Position numbers and translations under genes: made by a program
DNA from: Fulvimarina manganoxydans
GTDB lineage: Bacteria; Pseudomonadota; Alphaproteobacteria; Rhizobiales; Rhizobiaceae
DNA length: 64,000 bases
Direction: 5' to 3'
Assembly: GCF_900176465.1 (NCBI RefSeq)
Contig: NZ_FWXR01000001.1
Location: forward strand, 186,001-250,000
Notes under the pieces: generated by a model
Database searches by the model: none
What the model saw: only the letters and a program-made list of their open reading frames with translations
Told to the model about the DNA's origin: nothing
Shown: positions 28,758-38,781 of the stretch, one piece after another
Layout of the letters: each line of letters begins with the position of its first letter
Numbering within the stretch: position 1 is the first letter of the stretch

Positions 28758-30413
28758 TTATTGCGAAACCGAGCCCTTATGCGACACTTCGATGTCGAAG
28801 GCAGCCGCCATCAGTGCCTTGGTATAGTCGGTCTGCGGAGCATTGAAGATCTGATCGGCCGGGCCGCGCTCCATGACCTTGCCGTTGCGCATAACGATCA
28901 CTTCGTTGGCAAGCGCACGCACGACCTTCAAATCATGGCTGATGAAGAGATAGGCGAGATCGTGCTTCTTCTGGAGATCGCGAAGAAGATCGACCACCTG
29001 GGCCTGAACGCTCATGTCGAGGGCCGAGGTCGGCTCGTCGAGCATCACGAAGCGCGGATTGAGGACCATAGCCCTTGCGATGGCGATGCGCTGGCGTTGG
29101 CCGCCTGAAAACTCGTGAGGAAACCGAAACCGCGTCGCCGGATCGAGGCCGACCTCGCCCATGGCCGCGACGACGCGGGCGTCGCGCTCCTCCTTTGTCA
29201 GCTTGGGCGCATGGATCGCGAGACCTTCGGCGATGATATCCGCGATCGGCATGCGCGGGCTGAGCGAGCCATAGGGGTCTTGGAAGACGATCTGAATGCG
29301 ATCGCGCAACGGTTTCATTTGCCGAAAGGTGAGTTCGTCGATCCGCTCGCCGTCAAAGCGGATGTCTCCTCGCGAAGAGATCATTCGGGTCAGCGCAAGA
29401 CCGAGGGTCGTTTTGCCCGATCCCGATTCTCCGACGACCCCGACGGTCTGTCCGGCTCGAACCTCGATGTCGATTCCGTCGACCGCCTTCACGTGATCGG
29501 TGACACGGCGAAAGAAACCGGTCTTGATCGGGAACCACACCTTCAAGTCCCTGGCCTCCATCACGAGCGGTGCATTGGCGTTGGCCGCCGGCGGGCGTCC
29601 TTTTGGTTCGGCCGCCAGAAGGTGCTTGGTGTAGTCGTGCGACGGTTCGGCGAAGATGCGGGCGGTCGGTCCCGTCTCGACGATCTTTCCGCGATACATC
29701 ACGCAAACCCGATCGGCGATTTTGCGCACGATGCCGAGGTCATGGGTGATAAAGAGCATCGCCATGCCGCGCGTTTCCTGGATCGTCTTCAAAAGCTCCA
29801 GGATCTGGGCCTGCACGGTCACGTCGAGAGCTGTGGTCGGCTCGTCGGCGATCAGCAGATCGGGCTCGTTGGCGAGCGCCATGGCGATCATGACGCGCTG
29901 GCGCTGGCCGCCGGACAATTGATGCGGATAGGCTGCGAGACGCTTTTCCGGCTCGCGTATGCCGACCTGATGGAGTAGCTCGAGCGTGCGCTCACGCGCC
30001 GCCTTCTCGCTAAGGCCGCGATGGATCTTAAGAACCTCGCCGACCTGACGCTCGATCGTGTGAAGCGGATTGAGCGAGCTCATCGGCTCCTGGAAGATCA
30101 TGGAGATGCGGTTGCCGCGCGTCTTGCGCATGGTCTCGTCGGAGGCCGAGAGAAGGTCGGTGCCGTCGAAGGTGATCACACCGCCGGGATGGTAGGCGGC
30201 AGGGTAGGGCAGAAGTTTCAGGATCGACATGGCAGAGACCGACTTGCCGGAGCCGGACTCGCCGACCAGCGCGACGGTCTCGTTGCGTCCGATCGAGAAG
30301 GAAATGCCATCCACTGCCGTCTGGACCCGGCCACCTTGCGTGAAGGCAACCTGCAAGTCGTCGACGGACAGGAGCGGATCGTTGGCGTTCGCCTCGGCTG
30401 CGGTCTTCGTCAC
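28758..30413 (-). CDS. yejF: peptide ABC transporter ATPase YejF (two fused ATPase domains)
   Basis: The 551-residue protein carries two complete ABC ATPase domains, as in YejF. Domain one (about 15-260) has Walker A GESGSGKS, signature LSGGQRQRV and Walker [10 protein letters not shown]; domain two (about 290-535) has [17 protein letters not shown] and VMLDEPTS. It energises the YejBE permease for peptide uptake. YejABEF imports microcin C in E. coli and matters for resistance to host antimicrobial peptides in Brucella and Sinorhizobium. Here it is separated from yejE by three foreign-looking genes, all on the same strand; the gap to the CDF gene is 25 bases, so one transcript may still cover everything. 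Confidence 0.92.
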   Translation of the reverse strand: MTKTAAEANANDPLLSVDDLQVAFTQGGRVQTAVDGISFSIGRNETVALVGESGSGKSVSAMSILKLLPYPAAYHPGGVITFDGTDLLSASDETMRKTRGNRISMIFQEPMSSLNPLHTIERQVGEVLKIHRGLSEKAARERTLELLHQVGIREPEKRLAAYPHQLSGGQRQRVMIAMALANEPDLLIADEPTTALDVTVQAQILELLKTIQETRGMAMLFITHDLGIVRKIADRVCVMYRGKIVETGPTARIFAEPSHDYTKHLLAAEPKGRPPAANANAPLVMEARDLKVWFPIKTGFFRRVTDHVKAVDGIDIEVRAGQTVGVVGESGSGKTTLGLALTRMISSRGDIRFDGERIDELTFRQMKPLRDRIQIVFQDPYGSLSPRMPIADIIAEGLAIHAPKLTKEERDARVVAAMGEVGLDPATRFRFPHEFSGGQRQRIAIARAMVLNPRFVMLDEPTSALDMSVQAQVVDLLRDLQKKHDLAYLFISHDLKVVRALANEVIVMRNGKVMERGPADQIFNAPQTDYTKALMAAAFDIEVSHKGSVSQ

Positions 30414-30438
30414 GGCGCGTTGATCCTTGTTGGCTCGG

Positions 30439-31467
30439 TCAGGCGGGTTTCGTCAGAGCGTCCTCACCATGGGCGGCGCCATGGTGGGTATGACGGTGCC
30501 CGGCATCGGCATGGTGATGAGAGTGAGCGCCGGGTCTTTGCAGTCCCTCGTCTGCGCAGCGCCCGAACTCGATCTCGACCGTTGCATGGCCGATCGAAAA
30601 CCGAGATTTCAATTCGCGCTTGATCGCACGGGTGATCTGCGTCCCGTCCGCGCCTTCGGCGATGCAGGCATGGAGCGTGGCCATGGGCCGCTCCGGGGTG
30701 ATCGACCACACATGGACATGGTGAACGCTTCTCAGGCCATCCACCGCCTCGACCAGCGCCGGCTCCAAATCCTTGACGGCGATGGTCTTCGGCGTGCCTT
30801 CCAGAAGCACATGGCCGGCATCGCGCACCAGCCGATAGGCCGAGACGAGGATGATGAGGGAGACGAGGACGGACAGGATCGGATCGATCGGGGTCCAGCC
30901 GGTCCAGAGGATGACGCCGGCGGCGATGATGGCCGCGACCGAGCCGAGAAGATCGCCGAGCACATGAAGCACGGCGCCGCGGATGTTGAGATTGTCCCGA
31001 TCCGCCGAATGGAGCACGAAGAAGACGGCGATATTGACGATCAGACCACCGACGGCGATCGCCATCATCGTGCCGCCCATCACCTCGGCCGGGTTCATGA
31101 AGCGTCGGATCGCTTCCACCACGATGAAGCCGGCGATGACGAACAGCGCGAGCCCGTTGACGAAGGCGACGAGAACCTCGAACCGGTCATAGCCATAGGT
31201 GCGGTCGGCATCGCCCGGCTTGCGCGACAGGCGGAAGGCGAACCAGCCAAGGGCGAGCGCTGCGAAATCGGTCAGCATATGGCCGGCATCGGCGAGAAGC
31301 GCGAGCGACCCGGAGACGAGGCCACCGACGACCTCGGCGATCATGAAACCGCCGGTCAGGACCGCTGCGATCGCGATCTGCCGCTCGTTCGCGCCATGGG
31401 AATGGCCTTTGAAGCCGTGATCGTGGTCATGGCCGGAATGATCGTGATGGGGGTCGTGGGGGTTCAT
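30439..31467 (-). CDS. cation diffusion facilitator (CDF) metal efflux transporter
   Basis: The 342-residue inner-membrane protein exports divalent cations, probably Zn(II) or a relative, in exchange for protons. Six hydrophobic segments lie between about residues 30 and 210, with the metal-site HxxxD pattern in helix II (AGHMLTDF) and helix V (HVLGDLLG), followed by a cytoplasmic C-terminal domain. Both ends are His-rich: HDPHHDHSGHDHDH near the N-terminus and HSHHHADAGHRHTHH at the C-terminus, likely metal-gathering tails. Its ATG overlaps the stop of the PIN gene (ATGA). A DmeF/ZitB-like assignment is possible; the metal cannot be decided. Position between yejE and yejF is odd. Confidence 0.9.
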   Translation of the reverse strand: MNPHDPHHDHSGHDHDHGFKGHSHGANERQIAIAAVLTGGFMIAEVVGGLVSGSLALLADAGHMLTDFAALALGWFAFRLSRKPGDADRTYGYDRFEVLVAFVNGLALFVIAGFIVVEAIRRFMNPAEVMGGTMMAIAVGGLIVNIAVFFVLHSADRDNLNIRGAVLHVLGDLLGSVAAIIAAGVILWTGWTPIDPILSVLVSLIILVSAYRLVRDAGHVLLEGTPKTIAVKDLEPALVEAVDGLRSVHHVHVWSITPERPMATLHACIAEGADGTQITRAIKRELKSRFSIGHATVEIEFGRCADEGLQRPGAHSHHHADAGHRHTHHGAAHGEDALTKPA

Positions 31468-31898
31468 GAGTAACCAACGTCATTCAGCTGATCGAGCCTC
31501 ACCTGGCTCAGACTGGCTGGCAGTTTCAATCTCTGATCGGAAGAGACGAAGATGGCGCACTGCGTGTGCATCGCCGTGGCGATATGAATCGCGTCCGGCA
31601 ATTTGTTGGGAAATTTCGCTCTCAAACCCGCAGACGCACGCAAGATCTCACGATGAACGGGGATGACCGTCAGAAGCTCCCCCGACTGAAGCAAACGTTC
31701 GTAAAGCGACGCCATCCGCATATTCGCCTGCTGCAATGGCTTCACCAAGAGTTCTGCCAGCGTGATCTCGCTCGTAAACAAAGTGGCGTCCCGAGACGCA
31801 ATTCGATCGACGAACGGCTCGAAGGCGCTGCCTTTCATTTCGATGAGAGCGATGAAGACATTCGTGTCGATGTAATAACGTAGCGTCTTCAATCCCAC
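31464..31898 (-). CDS. PIN-domain toxin (VapC-like ribonuclease)
   Basis: The 144-residue protein is a PIN-domain ribonuclease, the toxin of VapBC-type toxin-antitoxin modules, which cut RNA with metal ions. Acidic residues are where they should be: Asp in YYIDTNVFI (residue 10-11), Glu in ITLAELLV, Asp in LPDAIHIATA and Asp in SSDQRL. The gene overlaps the upstream small gene by ten bases and the CDF start by four, an arrangement typical of toxin-antitoxin operons. RNA target unknown. It appears intact. Confidence 0.85.
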   Translation of the reverse strand: MGLKTLRYYIDTNVFIALIEMKGSAFEPFVDRIASRDATLFTSEITLAELLVKPLQQANMRMASLYERLLQSGELLTVIPVHREILRASAGLRAKFPNKLPDAIHIATAMHTQCAIFVSSDQRLKLPASLSQVRLDQLNDVGYS

Positions 31899-32143
31899 TC
31901 GTCCCGCAATTCGCGGATGCGCGCCACAGCTTCATCGATGGTCGTGTTCCGATCGGCACCAACGCCGGCGAACTGCAATAGTGAACGCTTCCGGCGTTCG
32001 ATCATATCCTCGCTCAGTGGCGGCTTGGACGCTTCGCCCTCATAGGTCAGCGTCACCTCCGTCCCAGGGGCAAACTTGGCGCGGATATCGGCGGGAAGTT
32101 CGCTGGCTTCCACCTTGAGGACGATCTTCTGCATCTCACCCAT
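31889..32143 (-). CDS. antitoxin partner of the PIN toxin
   Basis: This 84-residue protein precedes and overlaps the PIN gene by ten bases, the usual antitoxin position. The first 40 residues (MQKIVLKVEASELPADIRAK, then FAPGTEVTLTYEGE) suggest a beta-rich part, possibly an AbrB/SpoVT-like DNA-binding element. The C-terminal 40 are helical and charged (SEDMIERRKRSLLQFAG, EAVARIRELRDEWD), as expected of the segment that wraps the toxin. The name antitoxin rests mainly on context. AAAGAGG lies upstream of ATG 32143. The yejE stop is 22 bases upstream. Confidence 0.7.
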   Translation of the reverse strand: MGEMQKIVLKVEASELPADIRAKFAPGTEVTLTYEGEASKPPLSEDMIERRKRSLLQFAGVGADRNTTIDEAVARIRELRDEWD

Positions 32144-32164
32144 GGCTTTCGACCTCTTTCCCCA

Positions 32165-33400
32165 TCACCCGAAACTCTTCCTCGGATCGAAGGCGTCGCG
32201 CACGGCCTCGCCGACGAACACCAGGAGTGACAGCATCAGGCTTATCACGAAGAAGCCGGAAAAGCCGAGCCAGGGCGCCTGGAGGTTGTTCTTGCCCTGA
32301 GCCAGAAGCTCGCCCAGCGAGGGCGAGCCGGGCGGCAGGCCGAAGCCGAGAAAGTCGAGCGAGGTCAAGGTGGTGATCGAGCCGTTCAGGATGAAGGGCA
32401 GGAAGGTGAGCGTCGCCACCATCGCATTGGGCAGAAGATGACGCCACATGATGGTGAGGTCGCCGACACCCAAGGCGCGAGCCGCGCTCACATATTCGAA
32501 ATTGCGCGCCCTCAGGAACTCGGCCCGGACGACGCCCACAAAAGCGACCCAGGAGAAGAGCAGCATGATGCCGAGCAGGATCCAGAACCCTGGGGGCAGG
32601 ATCGCGGCGACGATTAGGAGGAGATAGAGGACGGGGATCGAGGACCAGATCTCGATGAAGCGCTGGAAGATGAGGTCGGTCCAGCCGCCGAAATAGCCCT
32701 GCACGGCGCCGGCCGCGACCCCGATCACGGCCGATGCCGCCGTCAGGACGAGGCCGAACAGAACCGAGATGCGGAAGCCGTAGATGAGCCTCGCCATGAC
32801 GTCGCGGGCCTGATCGTCCGTCCCGAGCCAGTTCATATTGCCGAAGGTGCAGTTCTTGTCGTTCACCCCGTCGGGATAGCGGGCGCAGGCCTCTTCGTCG
32901 GTGAGAAGCCATGACGGCGGCGAGGGAGCCGGCGACGGGATCTCGTTGTTGACGGTCTGATAGGAATAGCGGATCGGCGGCCAGATCATCCAGCCATTGG
33001 CCTCGATCTCGTCCTGGACGAAAGGATCGCGATAATTGGTGACCGGCAGAAAGCCGCCAAAGACCTCTTCGGGGTAGTCGACGAAGACCGGATAGTAGAA
33101 TTCGCCCTTGTAATCGACGAGGAGCGGCCGGTCATTGGCGATGAATTCGGCAAAGAGCGTCACCACGAAGAGGATGGCGAAGATCCAAAGAGACCAGTAA
33201 CCGCGCCGATTGGCCTTGAAATTCTGCCAGCGGCGGCGATTGAGCGGCGACAGGCGAGGGCGCTTCACCTCGCCCGGGGCCGGGGCCTCCTGGGCGATGC
33301 CGCTCGTTTCCTCACGCGCGATCTCGGCGGCTCGGGCCTCGGGATTCGTCCCGGTGTGGTGCGGATCGTTCTTGAGGCGATCTTTCAGGGCGTCATCCAT
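32165..33400 (-). CDS. yejE: peptide ABC transporter permease YejE
   Basis: YejE is one of the two inner-membrane permeases of the peptide importer. The 411-residue protein has a cytoplasmic N-terminal extension with RPRLSPLNRRRWQNFKANRRG (in part), a first membrane helix (WSLWIFAILFVVTLF), a large periplasmic stretch, and five further helices with the permease motif EYVSAARALGVGDLTIMWRH around residue 310, which contacts the ATPase. Two bases separate it from yejB. It ends 22 bases before the antitoxin gene. Confidence 0.93.
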   Translation of the reverse strand: MDDALKDRLKNDPHHTGTNPEARAAEIAREETSGIAQEAPAPGEVKRPRLSPLNRRRWQNFKANRRGYWSLWIFAILFVVTLFAEFIANDRPLLVDYKGEFYYPVFVDYPEEVFGGFLPVTNYRDPFVQDEIEANGWMIWPPIRYSYQTVNNEIPSPAPSPPSWLLTDEEACARYPDGVNDKNCTFGNMNWLGTDDQARDVMARLIYGFRISVLFGLVLTAASAVIGVAAGAVQGYFGGWTDLIFQRFIEIWSSIPVLYLLLIVAAILPPGFWILLGIMLLFSWVAFVGVVRAEFLRARNFEYVSAARALGVGDLTIMWRHLLPNAMVATLTFLPFILNGSITTLTSLDFLGFGLPPGSPSLGELLAQGKNNLQAPWLGFSGFFVISLMLSLLVFVGEAVRDAFDPRKSFG

Positions 33401-33402
33401 GA

Positions 33403-34530
33403 TCAGACCTCACGGCTTTCGAAATCGATGCGCGGATCGATCCAAGTATAGGTGAGATCGGAGATGAGCGTCGCCACGAGGCCGATGAGCGAGAAGATGT
33501 AGAGCGTGCCGAAGACCACGGGATAGTCTCTGCGATAGATCGATTCGAAGCCGAGCAGGCCGAGCCCATCGAGGGAGAAGATCGTTTCGATGAGCAGCGA
33601 GCCGGAAAAGAAGGCCGAGATGAAGGCACCCGGAAAGCCGGCCACGATAATCAGCATGGAATTGCGAAAGACATGGCCATAGAGCACCCGGCGCTCGGTG
33701 AGGCCCTTGGCCCGCGCCGTCGTCACATATTGCTTGCGGATCTCGTCGAGAAAGGAATTCTTGGTGAGCAGCGTCGTCGTCGCGAAGGCCGAGAGCGACA
33801 AGGCGATCAGCGGCAGAGTGAGGTGCCAGAAATAGTCGGGGATCGTCTGGGTCACGCAACGCGGCAGATCGGCGGAGGCCGACCAGAGTGCGCACCAGTC
33901 GCCGCGCACGCCGTCGGACAACAGCCCGCGCAAGGGGAACCAGTCGAAGAAGGAGCCGCCGGCGAAAAGGACGATGAGGAGAACGGCGAAGAGAAAGCCG
34001 GGGATCGCATAAGCGACGATGACGATGCCCGAGGTCCAGATGTCGAAGGTCGAGCCGTCCTTCAGGGCTTTTCGAATGCCGAGCGGGATCGAGATCAGAT
34101 AGGACAGAAGCGTGATCCAGAGCCCGAGCGAGATCGAGACTGGCATCTTTTCCAGGATCAGGTCCCAGACGGAGATCGAGCGGAAATAGCTCTCGCCGAA
34201 GTCGAAGCGCGCATAATTCCAGAGCATCAGGCCGAAGCGTTCCAGAGGCGGCTTGTCGAAGCCGAATTGCTGTTCCAGCCGGGCGATGAATTCCGGGTCT
34301 AGCCCCTGCGCACCGCGATAGGAGGAACTGTCGCCTCCGCCACCCGAGCCGAAGTCGCCTCCACCGCCCGAAACCCGGTCCGTGGCACTGCCGGCATCGC
34401 CCTGAAGCGTCGCGATCACCTGTTCGACCGGGCCGCCGGGCGCGAATTGGACGACGATGAAGGAGATGGCCATGATGCCGACAAGGGTCGGGATCATCAA
34501 AAGCAGTCGGCGAAGAATATAGGCGCCCAT
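33403..34530 (-). CDS. yejB: peptide ABC transporter permease YejB
   Basis: YejB is the partner permease. The 375-residue protein starts with [20 protein letters not shown], the usual first helix of DppB/OppB-like permeases, has a longer periplasmic loop with a Gly/Ser-rich segment (about residues 60-75, [16 protein letters not shown]) and the ATPase-contact motif [20 protein letters not shown] near 270. The Gly/Ser-rich insertion is longer than I expect for YejB. It precedes yejE by two bases and follows yejA by 181 bases. Confidence 0.93.
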   Translation of the reverse strand: MGAYILRRLLLMIPTLVGIMAISFIVVQFAPGGPVEQVIATLQGDAGSATDRVSGGGGDFGSGGGGDSSSYRGAQGLDPEFIARLEQQFGFDKPPLERFGLMLWNYARFDFGESYFRSISVWDLILEKMPVSISLGLWITLLSYLISIPLGIRKALKDGSTFDIWTSGIVIVAYAIPGFLFAVLLIVLFAGGSFFDWFPLRGLLSDGVRGDWCALWSASADLPRCVTQTIPDYFWHLTLPLIALSLSAFATTTLLTKNSFLDEIRKQYVTTARAKGLTERRVLYGHVFRNSMLIIVAGFPGAFISAFFSGSLLIETIFSLDGLGLLGFESIYRRDYPVVFGTLYIFSLIGLVATLISDLTYTWIDPRIDFESREV

Positions 34531-34711
34531 AAGGGGATCGCTTCTCCAGTCTCGATGACGGTCCGAACGACGAACCCACTGCGTTGGGACGTCGGTCCCG
34601 ACCTCTCCTACGCTGTTATGGCCCTCGACCGAAAGGCGAATTCTCGCGGGCGCTCAAAGAGCGGGCCGGGACGCCGCCCGATCGGTCGGCATCCTCCGGC
34701 CAGCCGCTTGC

Positions 34712-36592
34712 TCAGGCCTTGCCGATCGCTCGAGCCTTTTCTTCGTCGAACCACCAAAGGCTTTCGACCGGCCAAGCATAGTCGGGTTTGGTCTCGCGAT
34801 GGCCGAACATGTCCCAGAACGCCGCGCGATGGACACCAGCATTGATGTTGGGCAGCCAGTCAAGGCGCCAGCGCAGGACGCGGTCGAGGGCTCGCATGAG
34901 TGTGACGAGGTCTTCGCGGGAGGTGACGGTGGTGACCTTCTCGATCAAGGCGTCGACGGCTTCGCTTCGCATGCCGGGATAATTGTAGGCGCCTGACCGA
35001 TCTGCGGAATCAGAACCGAAAAAGAGCGACAGGCCTTCGCGGGTGGGCGTCGCGACCATTCCGAAGGCCGCGAGGATCATGTCGAAATCGAAGTCGTTGA
35101 CCCGTCTTTGATATTGAGCCGCATCGACCATGCGGATCGAGGCATCGACGCCGATGGCCCTCAAGGTTTCCATGAACTTGGCATAGACGCGCTGCTGTTC
35201 GGCGCCATAGGTGAGATATTCGAGGCGGAACTGCTCGCCCGCCTCGTTCTGCATCCGATTGCCGGAGAGCCGCCAACCGGCTTCACCAAAGAGACGGACC
35301 GCCTCGCGCAAGACCTTTCGGTCGCGCCCCGAGCCGTCGCTCACCGGCTGGACCCAGACGGGGCCGAACACTTCGTCTGGAACCTGTCCCCGGAGAGGTT
35401 CGAGCAAGGCGAGCTCCGCCGCGCTGGGCTCACCCTTCGCGACGAATTCCGAGCCCTCGAAGGGCGAATTGGAGTGGTTACGAAGGCCGAAGAGAAGGTT
35501 CTCATTCGTCCATTCGAAATCGAAGCACATATTGATGGCGTGACGGACGGACGCATGGGCGAAACGCTCGCGCCGCTGGTTCAAGGCCCAGCACTGAAAG
35601 CCGGGCCGTTTCTCGTCCGGAAATTCTTCCAGCTTGACGGCGCCCCGCTGGACCGCCGGAAAGGCGTATTCCGTCGCCCAGTCCTTGGTTGTGAACTCCT
35701 CACGAAAATGAATGAGCCCCTTCTTGAAGGCCTCGAGTGCCGGCTGGCGATCGCGAAAGAAGTCGATCCTGAGCGTTTTGAAGTGATTGAGGCCTTTGGC
35801 AAAGGGAAGATTCTTTGCCCAATAGTCCTCGCGCCGCTCATATTCGATGAATTTGTTGAAGTCGTATAGGCCGATGGCAAAGGGGCCGGAGCCGGGTATC
35901 GCTTCGGAGGACACCGTTGCCAGATCCTTGTCGGCGAAGAAAGCCGCCGGCAGGATCGGCATGCCGAGCGCCGACAGGGCGTCCTGGTAATTCTGCCGTT
36001 CGGACATGATGATACGCACCGTCCGGTCGTTCTCGGCCGCCACGCTCACGACATTGCGCAAGACGACGACAAGGCTCGGGTGCCCCTTCTCCTTGAGCGT
36101 CTCATAAGAGAAGACGACATCTGCCGCGGTGATGGGTTCACCGGTCGCAAAGCGTGCTTCAGGCCGAAGGATGAAGGTGAAACCATGCCGATCGGGTGAC
36201 AGCGTGACACTCTCGGCCACCGCGCAATAGAGCGAGTCCGGCTCGTCCAACGAGGATATCACGAGGGCGTCGTAGAGCGACTCCATGCGCGGCGGTGCAT
36301 TGCCTTGCAGAACGAAGGTGTTCAGTGTGTCGAAGGTGATCGGCGACTGGTTCAGCACCCAATTGGGCACAGAGAAGTTCAGCTGCCCGCCCTGCGGCGC
36401 GTCCGGCGTCGCGTAGTCGAAATGGGTGAAGTCCGGGCCGTATTTCAGCTCGCCAAAGGCCGAGAGGCCGTGAAGGGGCGTGCCGGTCGGAACATTGGCA
36501 AGCGCATCGCGCAAGGGGAGGGCGGACGCTGCGGCCGCGCCGAGCACGAGCTGGCCGAAACGGCGGCGGGTCAAATGGGTCAGCGCGGTCAT
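34712..36592 (-). CDS. yejA: peptide-binding protein YejA (second copy)
   Basis: The 626-residue periplasmic solute-binding protein (SBP family 5) delivers oligopeptides to YejBEF. The N-terminus is a twin-arginine-type signal (TRRRFGQLVLGAAAASALPL) with a likely cleavage after DALA. Then come HGLSAFGELKYGPDFTHFDY and GGQLNFSVPN, typical of YejA proteins. Its ATG shares its first base with the stop of the other copy (TGATG), so the two are translationally coupled. The two copies are clearly homologous but diverged, implying different peptide preferences. Confidence 0.92.
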   Translation of the reverse strand: MTALTHLTRRRFGQLVLGAAAASALPLRDALANVPTGTPLHGLSAFGELKYGPDFTHFDYATPDAPQGGQLNFSVPNWVLNQSPITFDTLNTFVLQGNAPPRMESLYDALVISSLDEPDSLYCAVAESVTLSPDRHGFTFILRPEARFATGEPITAADVVFSYETLKEKGHPSLVVVLRNVVSVAAENDRTVRIIMSERQNYQDALSALGMPILPAAFFADKDLATVSSEAIPGSGPFAIGLYDFNKFIEYERREDYWAKNLPFAKGLNHFKTLRIDFFRDRQPALEAFKKGLIHFREEFTTKDWATEYAFPAVQRGAVKLEEFPDEKRPGFQCWALNQRRERFAHASVRHAINMCFDFEWTNENLLFGLRNHSNSPFEGSEFVAKGEPSAAELALLEPLRGQVPDEVFGPVWVQPVSDGSGRDRKVLREAVRLFGEAGWRLSGNRMQNEAGEQFRLEYLTYGAEQQRVYAKFMETLRAIGVDASIRMVDAAQYQRRVNDFDFDMILAAFGMVATPTREGLSLFFGSDSADRSGAYNYPGMRSEAVDALIEKVTTVTSREDLVTLMRALDRVLRWRLDWLPNINAGVHRAAFWDMFGHRETKPDYAWPVESLWWFDEEKARAIGKA

Positions 36593-38532
36593 CAGTTGGT
36601 CGATGCCCCTTCAGCCGTCTCCGCATCCCGCGTCCACCAGGAGAAGGGGTCGAGCCCGGCATAGTCGGGATGATCGTCCGGCATCTGCAGTTTGTCCCAA
36701 TAGGCGATCCAGTCTTCCGCTTTGTACCATTGGGGGACGACGTAATATTCCCATTGAAGAACACGATCGAGCGCGCGGGTCGCCGCCACGAGGTCTTCGC
36801 GAGTCTTGGCATAGACGATGTCGTCGATGAGTTGATCGATCGCCGGGTTCTTGATGCCGGAAAAATTGCGGCTTCCCGGCGAGTCGGCGGCCTGAGACGA
36901 CCAGAAGTCCCGTTGCTCGTTGCCCGGCGACATGGACTGCGGATACATCTTCATCCCGATCATCTCGAAATCGAAATTGCGCATGCGTTCGGTGAACTGG
37001 TTGGAATCGACGATGCGGATGTTCGTCGTGATGCCGAGACGTTGCAGATCGCGCGCATAGGGTTCGAGGACTCGGGAGTCGGTCGGATCGTCTCCGAGCA
37101 TTTCGATCGAGAAGGGCTCACCGGTCTCGGCATTGACGAGTTTGGTGCCCCGGCGCTCATAGCCGGCTTCCTTGAAGAGCTCGAAAGCTTGCCGCAGATA
37201 ATTGCGTGCAGCGGCCGGGTCCGAATAGTCCGGCAGGGTGAATTCCTCGGTGAAGACCTCCTCGGGGATTTTACCGCGCAACGGTTCGAGGAACTTCAAT
37301 TCGCCTTTGTTCGGAAGGCCCTTGGCAGCGAGCTCGCTATTCTGGAAGTAGCTCTGCTGACGCTCGTATAGGCCGTAGAACAGAGTCCGGTTCATCTCCT
37401 GGAAGTTATAGATGAGCGTCAGCGCCTCGCGCACCCGCCGGTCCTGAAATTTTGGCAAGCGCAGATTGATCACATAGGCCTGCATGGAGACGACATTGCC
37501 GTCCGGCACCGTCATCTGCTTGACCTGGCCGCTTTTTACAGCCGGAAAATCATATTCGGTCGCCCAACGCCGCGAAATGTTCTCGACCCGGTAGTCGTCG
37601 ATCCCGCCCTTCTTGAAGGCTTCCCAAGCCGCGTTCTGATCGCGGAAATAGGTGAAGTTCAGGGTGCCGTAATTATAGCGGCCGACCCGCGTCGGCTGGT
37701 CCCAGCCCCAATAGTCCGGCACCCGCTCCCAGGTGATCGAGGCGCCAGGCTGGAAAATCTTGATCTTGTAGGGCCCGGAGCCGAGCGGTGGCTCCAGCGT
37801 CGGCTGCGTGATGTCGCGTGGCTTTCCGCTGGCGTCCGTGCCCTCCCAATAATGCTTGGGCAGAATGGTGAGATCGCCGATGATATGCGGCAGTTCTCGA
37901 TTGCCGGTCTGGTCAAAGGTGAAGGTCACCTCCCGCTCGCCGGTCTTCTCCGCCTTTTCCACATTGCGGTAATAGGCGTTCCACTGGGGATGCAGCTCCT
38001 TCAGCCGGTTGAAGCTCCAGATCACGTCCTCAACTGTGATCGGCTCCCCATCGTGCCATTTTGCATTCGGGTTCAGCCGGTAGGTCGCGGAGGAATAGTC
38101 GGCCGGATAGCGCATCGCCTCGGCGATCATGCCGTGGGAGGTCGAGGGCTCGTCCGGCGATTGCTCGAACAGCGTGTCATAAAGATAGCCACCGCCGAAA
38201 TTCGGAAGACCCGCGGCCGGCGTGCCGCGCACGATGAAGGGATTGAAGCTGTCGAAGGATCCGAGGGCCGCCGAGTTCAGCGTTCCGCCCACCGGCGCAT
38301 CCGGATTGACGTAATCATAGTGCTCGAAGCCGTCCTGATATTTGGAATCGCCAATCAGCGACTTGGTGCTGAGCCACTCCTGTGCATGCGGCGTTTCGCT
38401 CGACGATGCTTCGGTAGCTGTCGCCTTATCCTCCTGGGCAAAGCTCGGTTGGCAACCGAGGAGGCAGAAGCCGAAGGCGGACAGGACAAGGCGGCGGGTC
38501 AGGCGAAAACCGGTGGACGGCGTCGACGGCAA
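36592..38532 (-). CDS. yejA: peptide-binding protein YejA (first copy)
   Basis: This is the promoter-proximal of two tandem SBP family 5 proteins, 646 residues. After a short basic segment (GFRLTRR) a hydrophobic stretch ends in FCLLGCQPSFA, which could be a lipobox (LLGC) or an ordinary signal-peptidase site. HAQEWLSTKSLIGDSKYQDG and PVGGTLNSAALGSFDSFNPF lead into the mature protein. The open frame begins with GTG at 38580, but a perfect AGGAGG (38544-38539) lies six bases before a TTG at 38532, so that is taken as the start. It heads the yejAABE(...)F locus. Confidence 0.9.
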   Translation of the reverse strand: MPSTPSTGFRLTRRLVLSAFGFCLLGCQPSFAQEDKATATEASSSETPHAQEWLSTKSLIGDSKYQDGFEHYDYVNPDAPVGGTLNSAALGSFDSFNPFIVRGTPAAGLPNFGGGYLYDTLFEQSPDEPSTSHGMIAEAMRYPADYSSATYRLNPNAKWHDGEPITVEDVIWSFNRLKELHPQWNAYYRNVEKAEKTGEREVTFTFDQTGNRELPHIIGDLTILPKHYWEGTDASGKPRDITQPTLEPPLGSGPYKIKIFQPGASITWERVPDYWGWDQPTRVGRYNYGTLNFTYFRDQNAAWEAFKKGGIDDYRVENISRRWATEYDFPAVKSGQVKQMTVPDGNVVSMQAYVINLRLPKFQDRRVREALTLIYNFQEMNRTLFYGLYERQQSYFQNSELAAKGLPNKGELKFLEPLRGKIPEEVFTEEFTLPDYSDPAAARNYLRQAFELFKEAGYERRGTKLVNAETGEPFSIEMLGDDPTDSRVLEPYARDLQRLGITTNIRIVDSNQFTERMRNFDFEMIGMKMYPQSMSPGNEQRDFWSSQAADSPGSRNFSGIKNPAIDQLIDDIVYAKTREDLVAATRALDRVLQWEYYVVPQWYKAEDWIAYWDKLQMPDDHPDYAGLDPFSWWTRDAETAEGASTN

Positions 38533-38727
38533 GGGCGACCTCCTGGACAAGGTTTCGATCGTCAATTCGTTAAGCGTCACCGAACCTTATGTCGTCTTCG
38601 TGGTCCGGATGTCACGTGACGAAACTGTCATTTTGTCCAGCCCTCGGACGAGTTGCACGCAGTAAGAGCGCTCCGCAATTTTCTTGGAGTGCGTCGCGCA
38701 TTCGGTGGCCTTCGTCCAAACGAACGA

Positions 38728-38755
38728 AAACCCCGGCGCACGGGCACCGGGGTTT
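38728..38755 (-). terminator. terminator of the cytochrome c gene
   Basis: AAACCCCGG (38728-38736) and CCGGGGTTT (38747-38755) form a perfect nine-bp stem. Read on the minus strand it ends in TTTTCGTT, 27 bases after the cytochrome stop. It could also act weakly on the plus strand. Confidence 0.7.
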
Positions 38756-38781
38756 CCTGAAATCGATCAAGCGAGCCCAGA

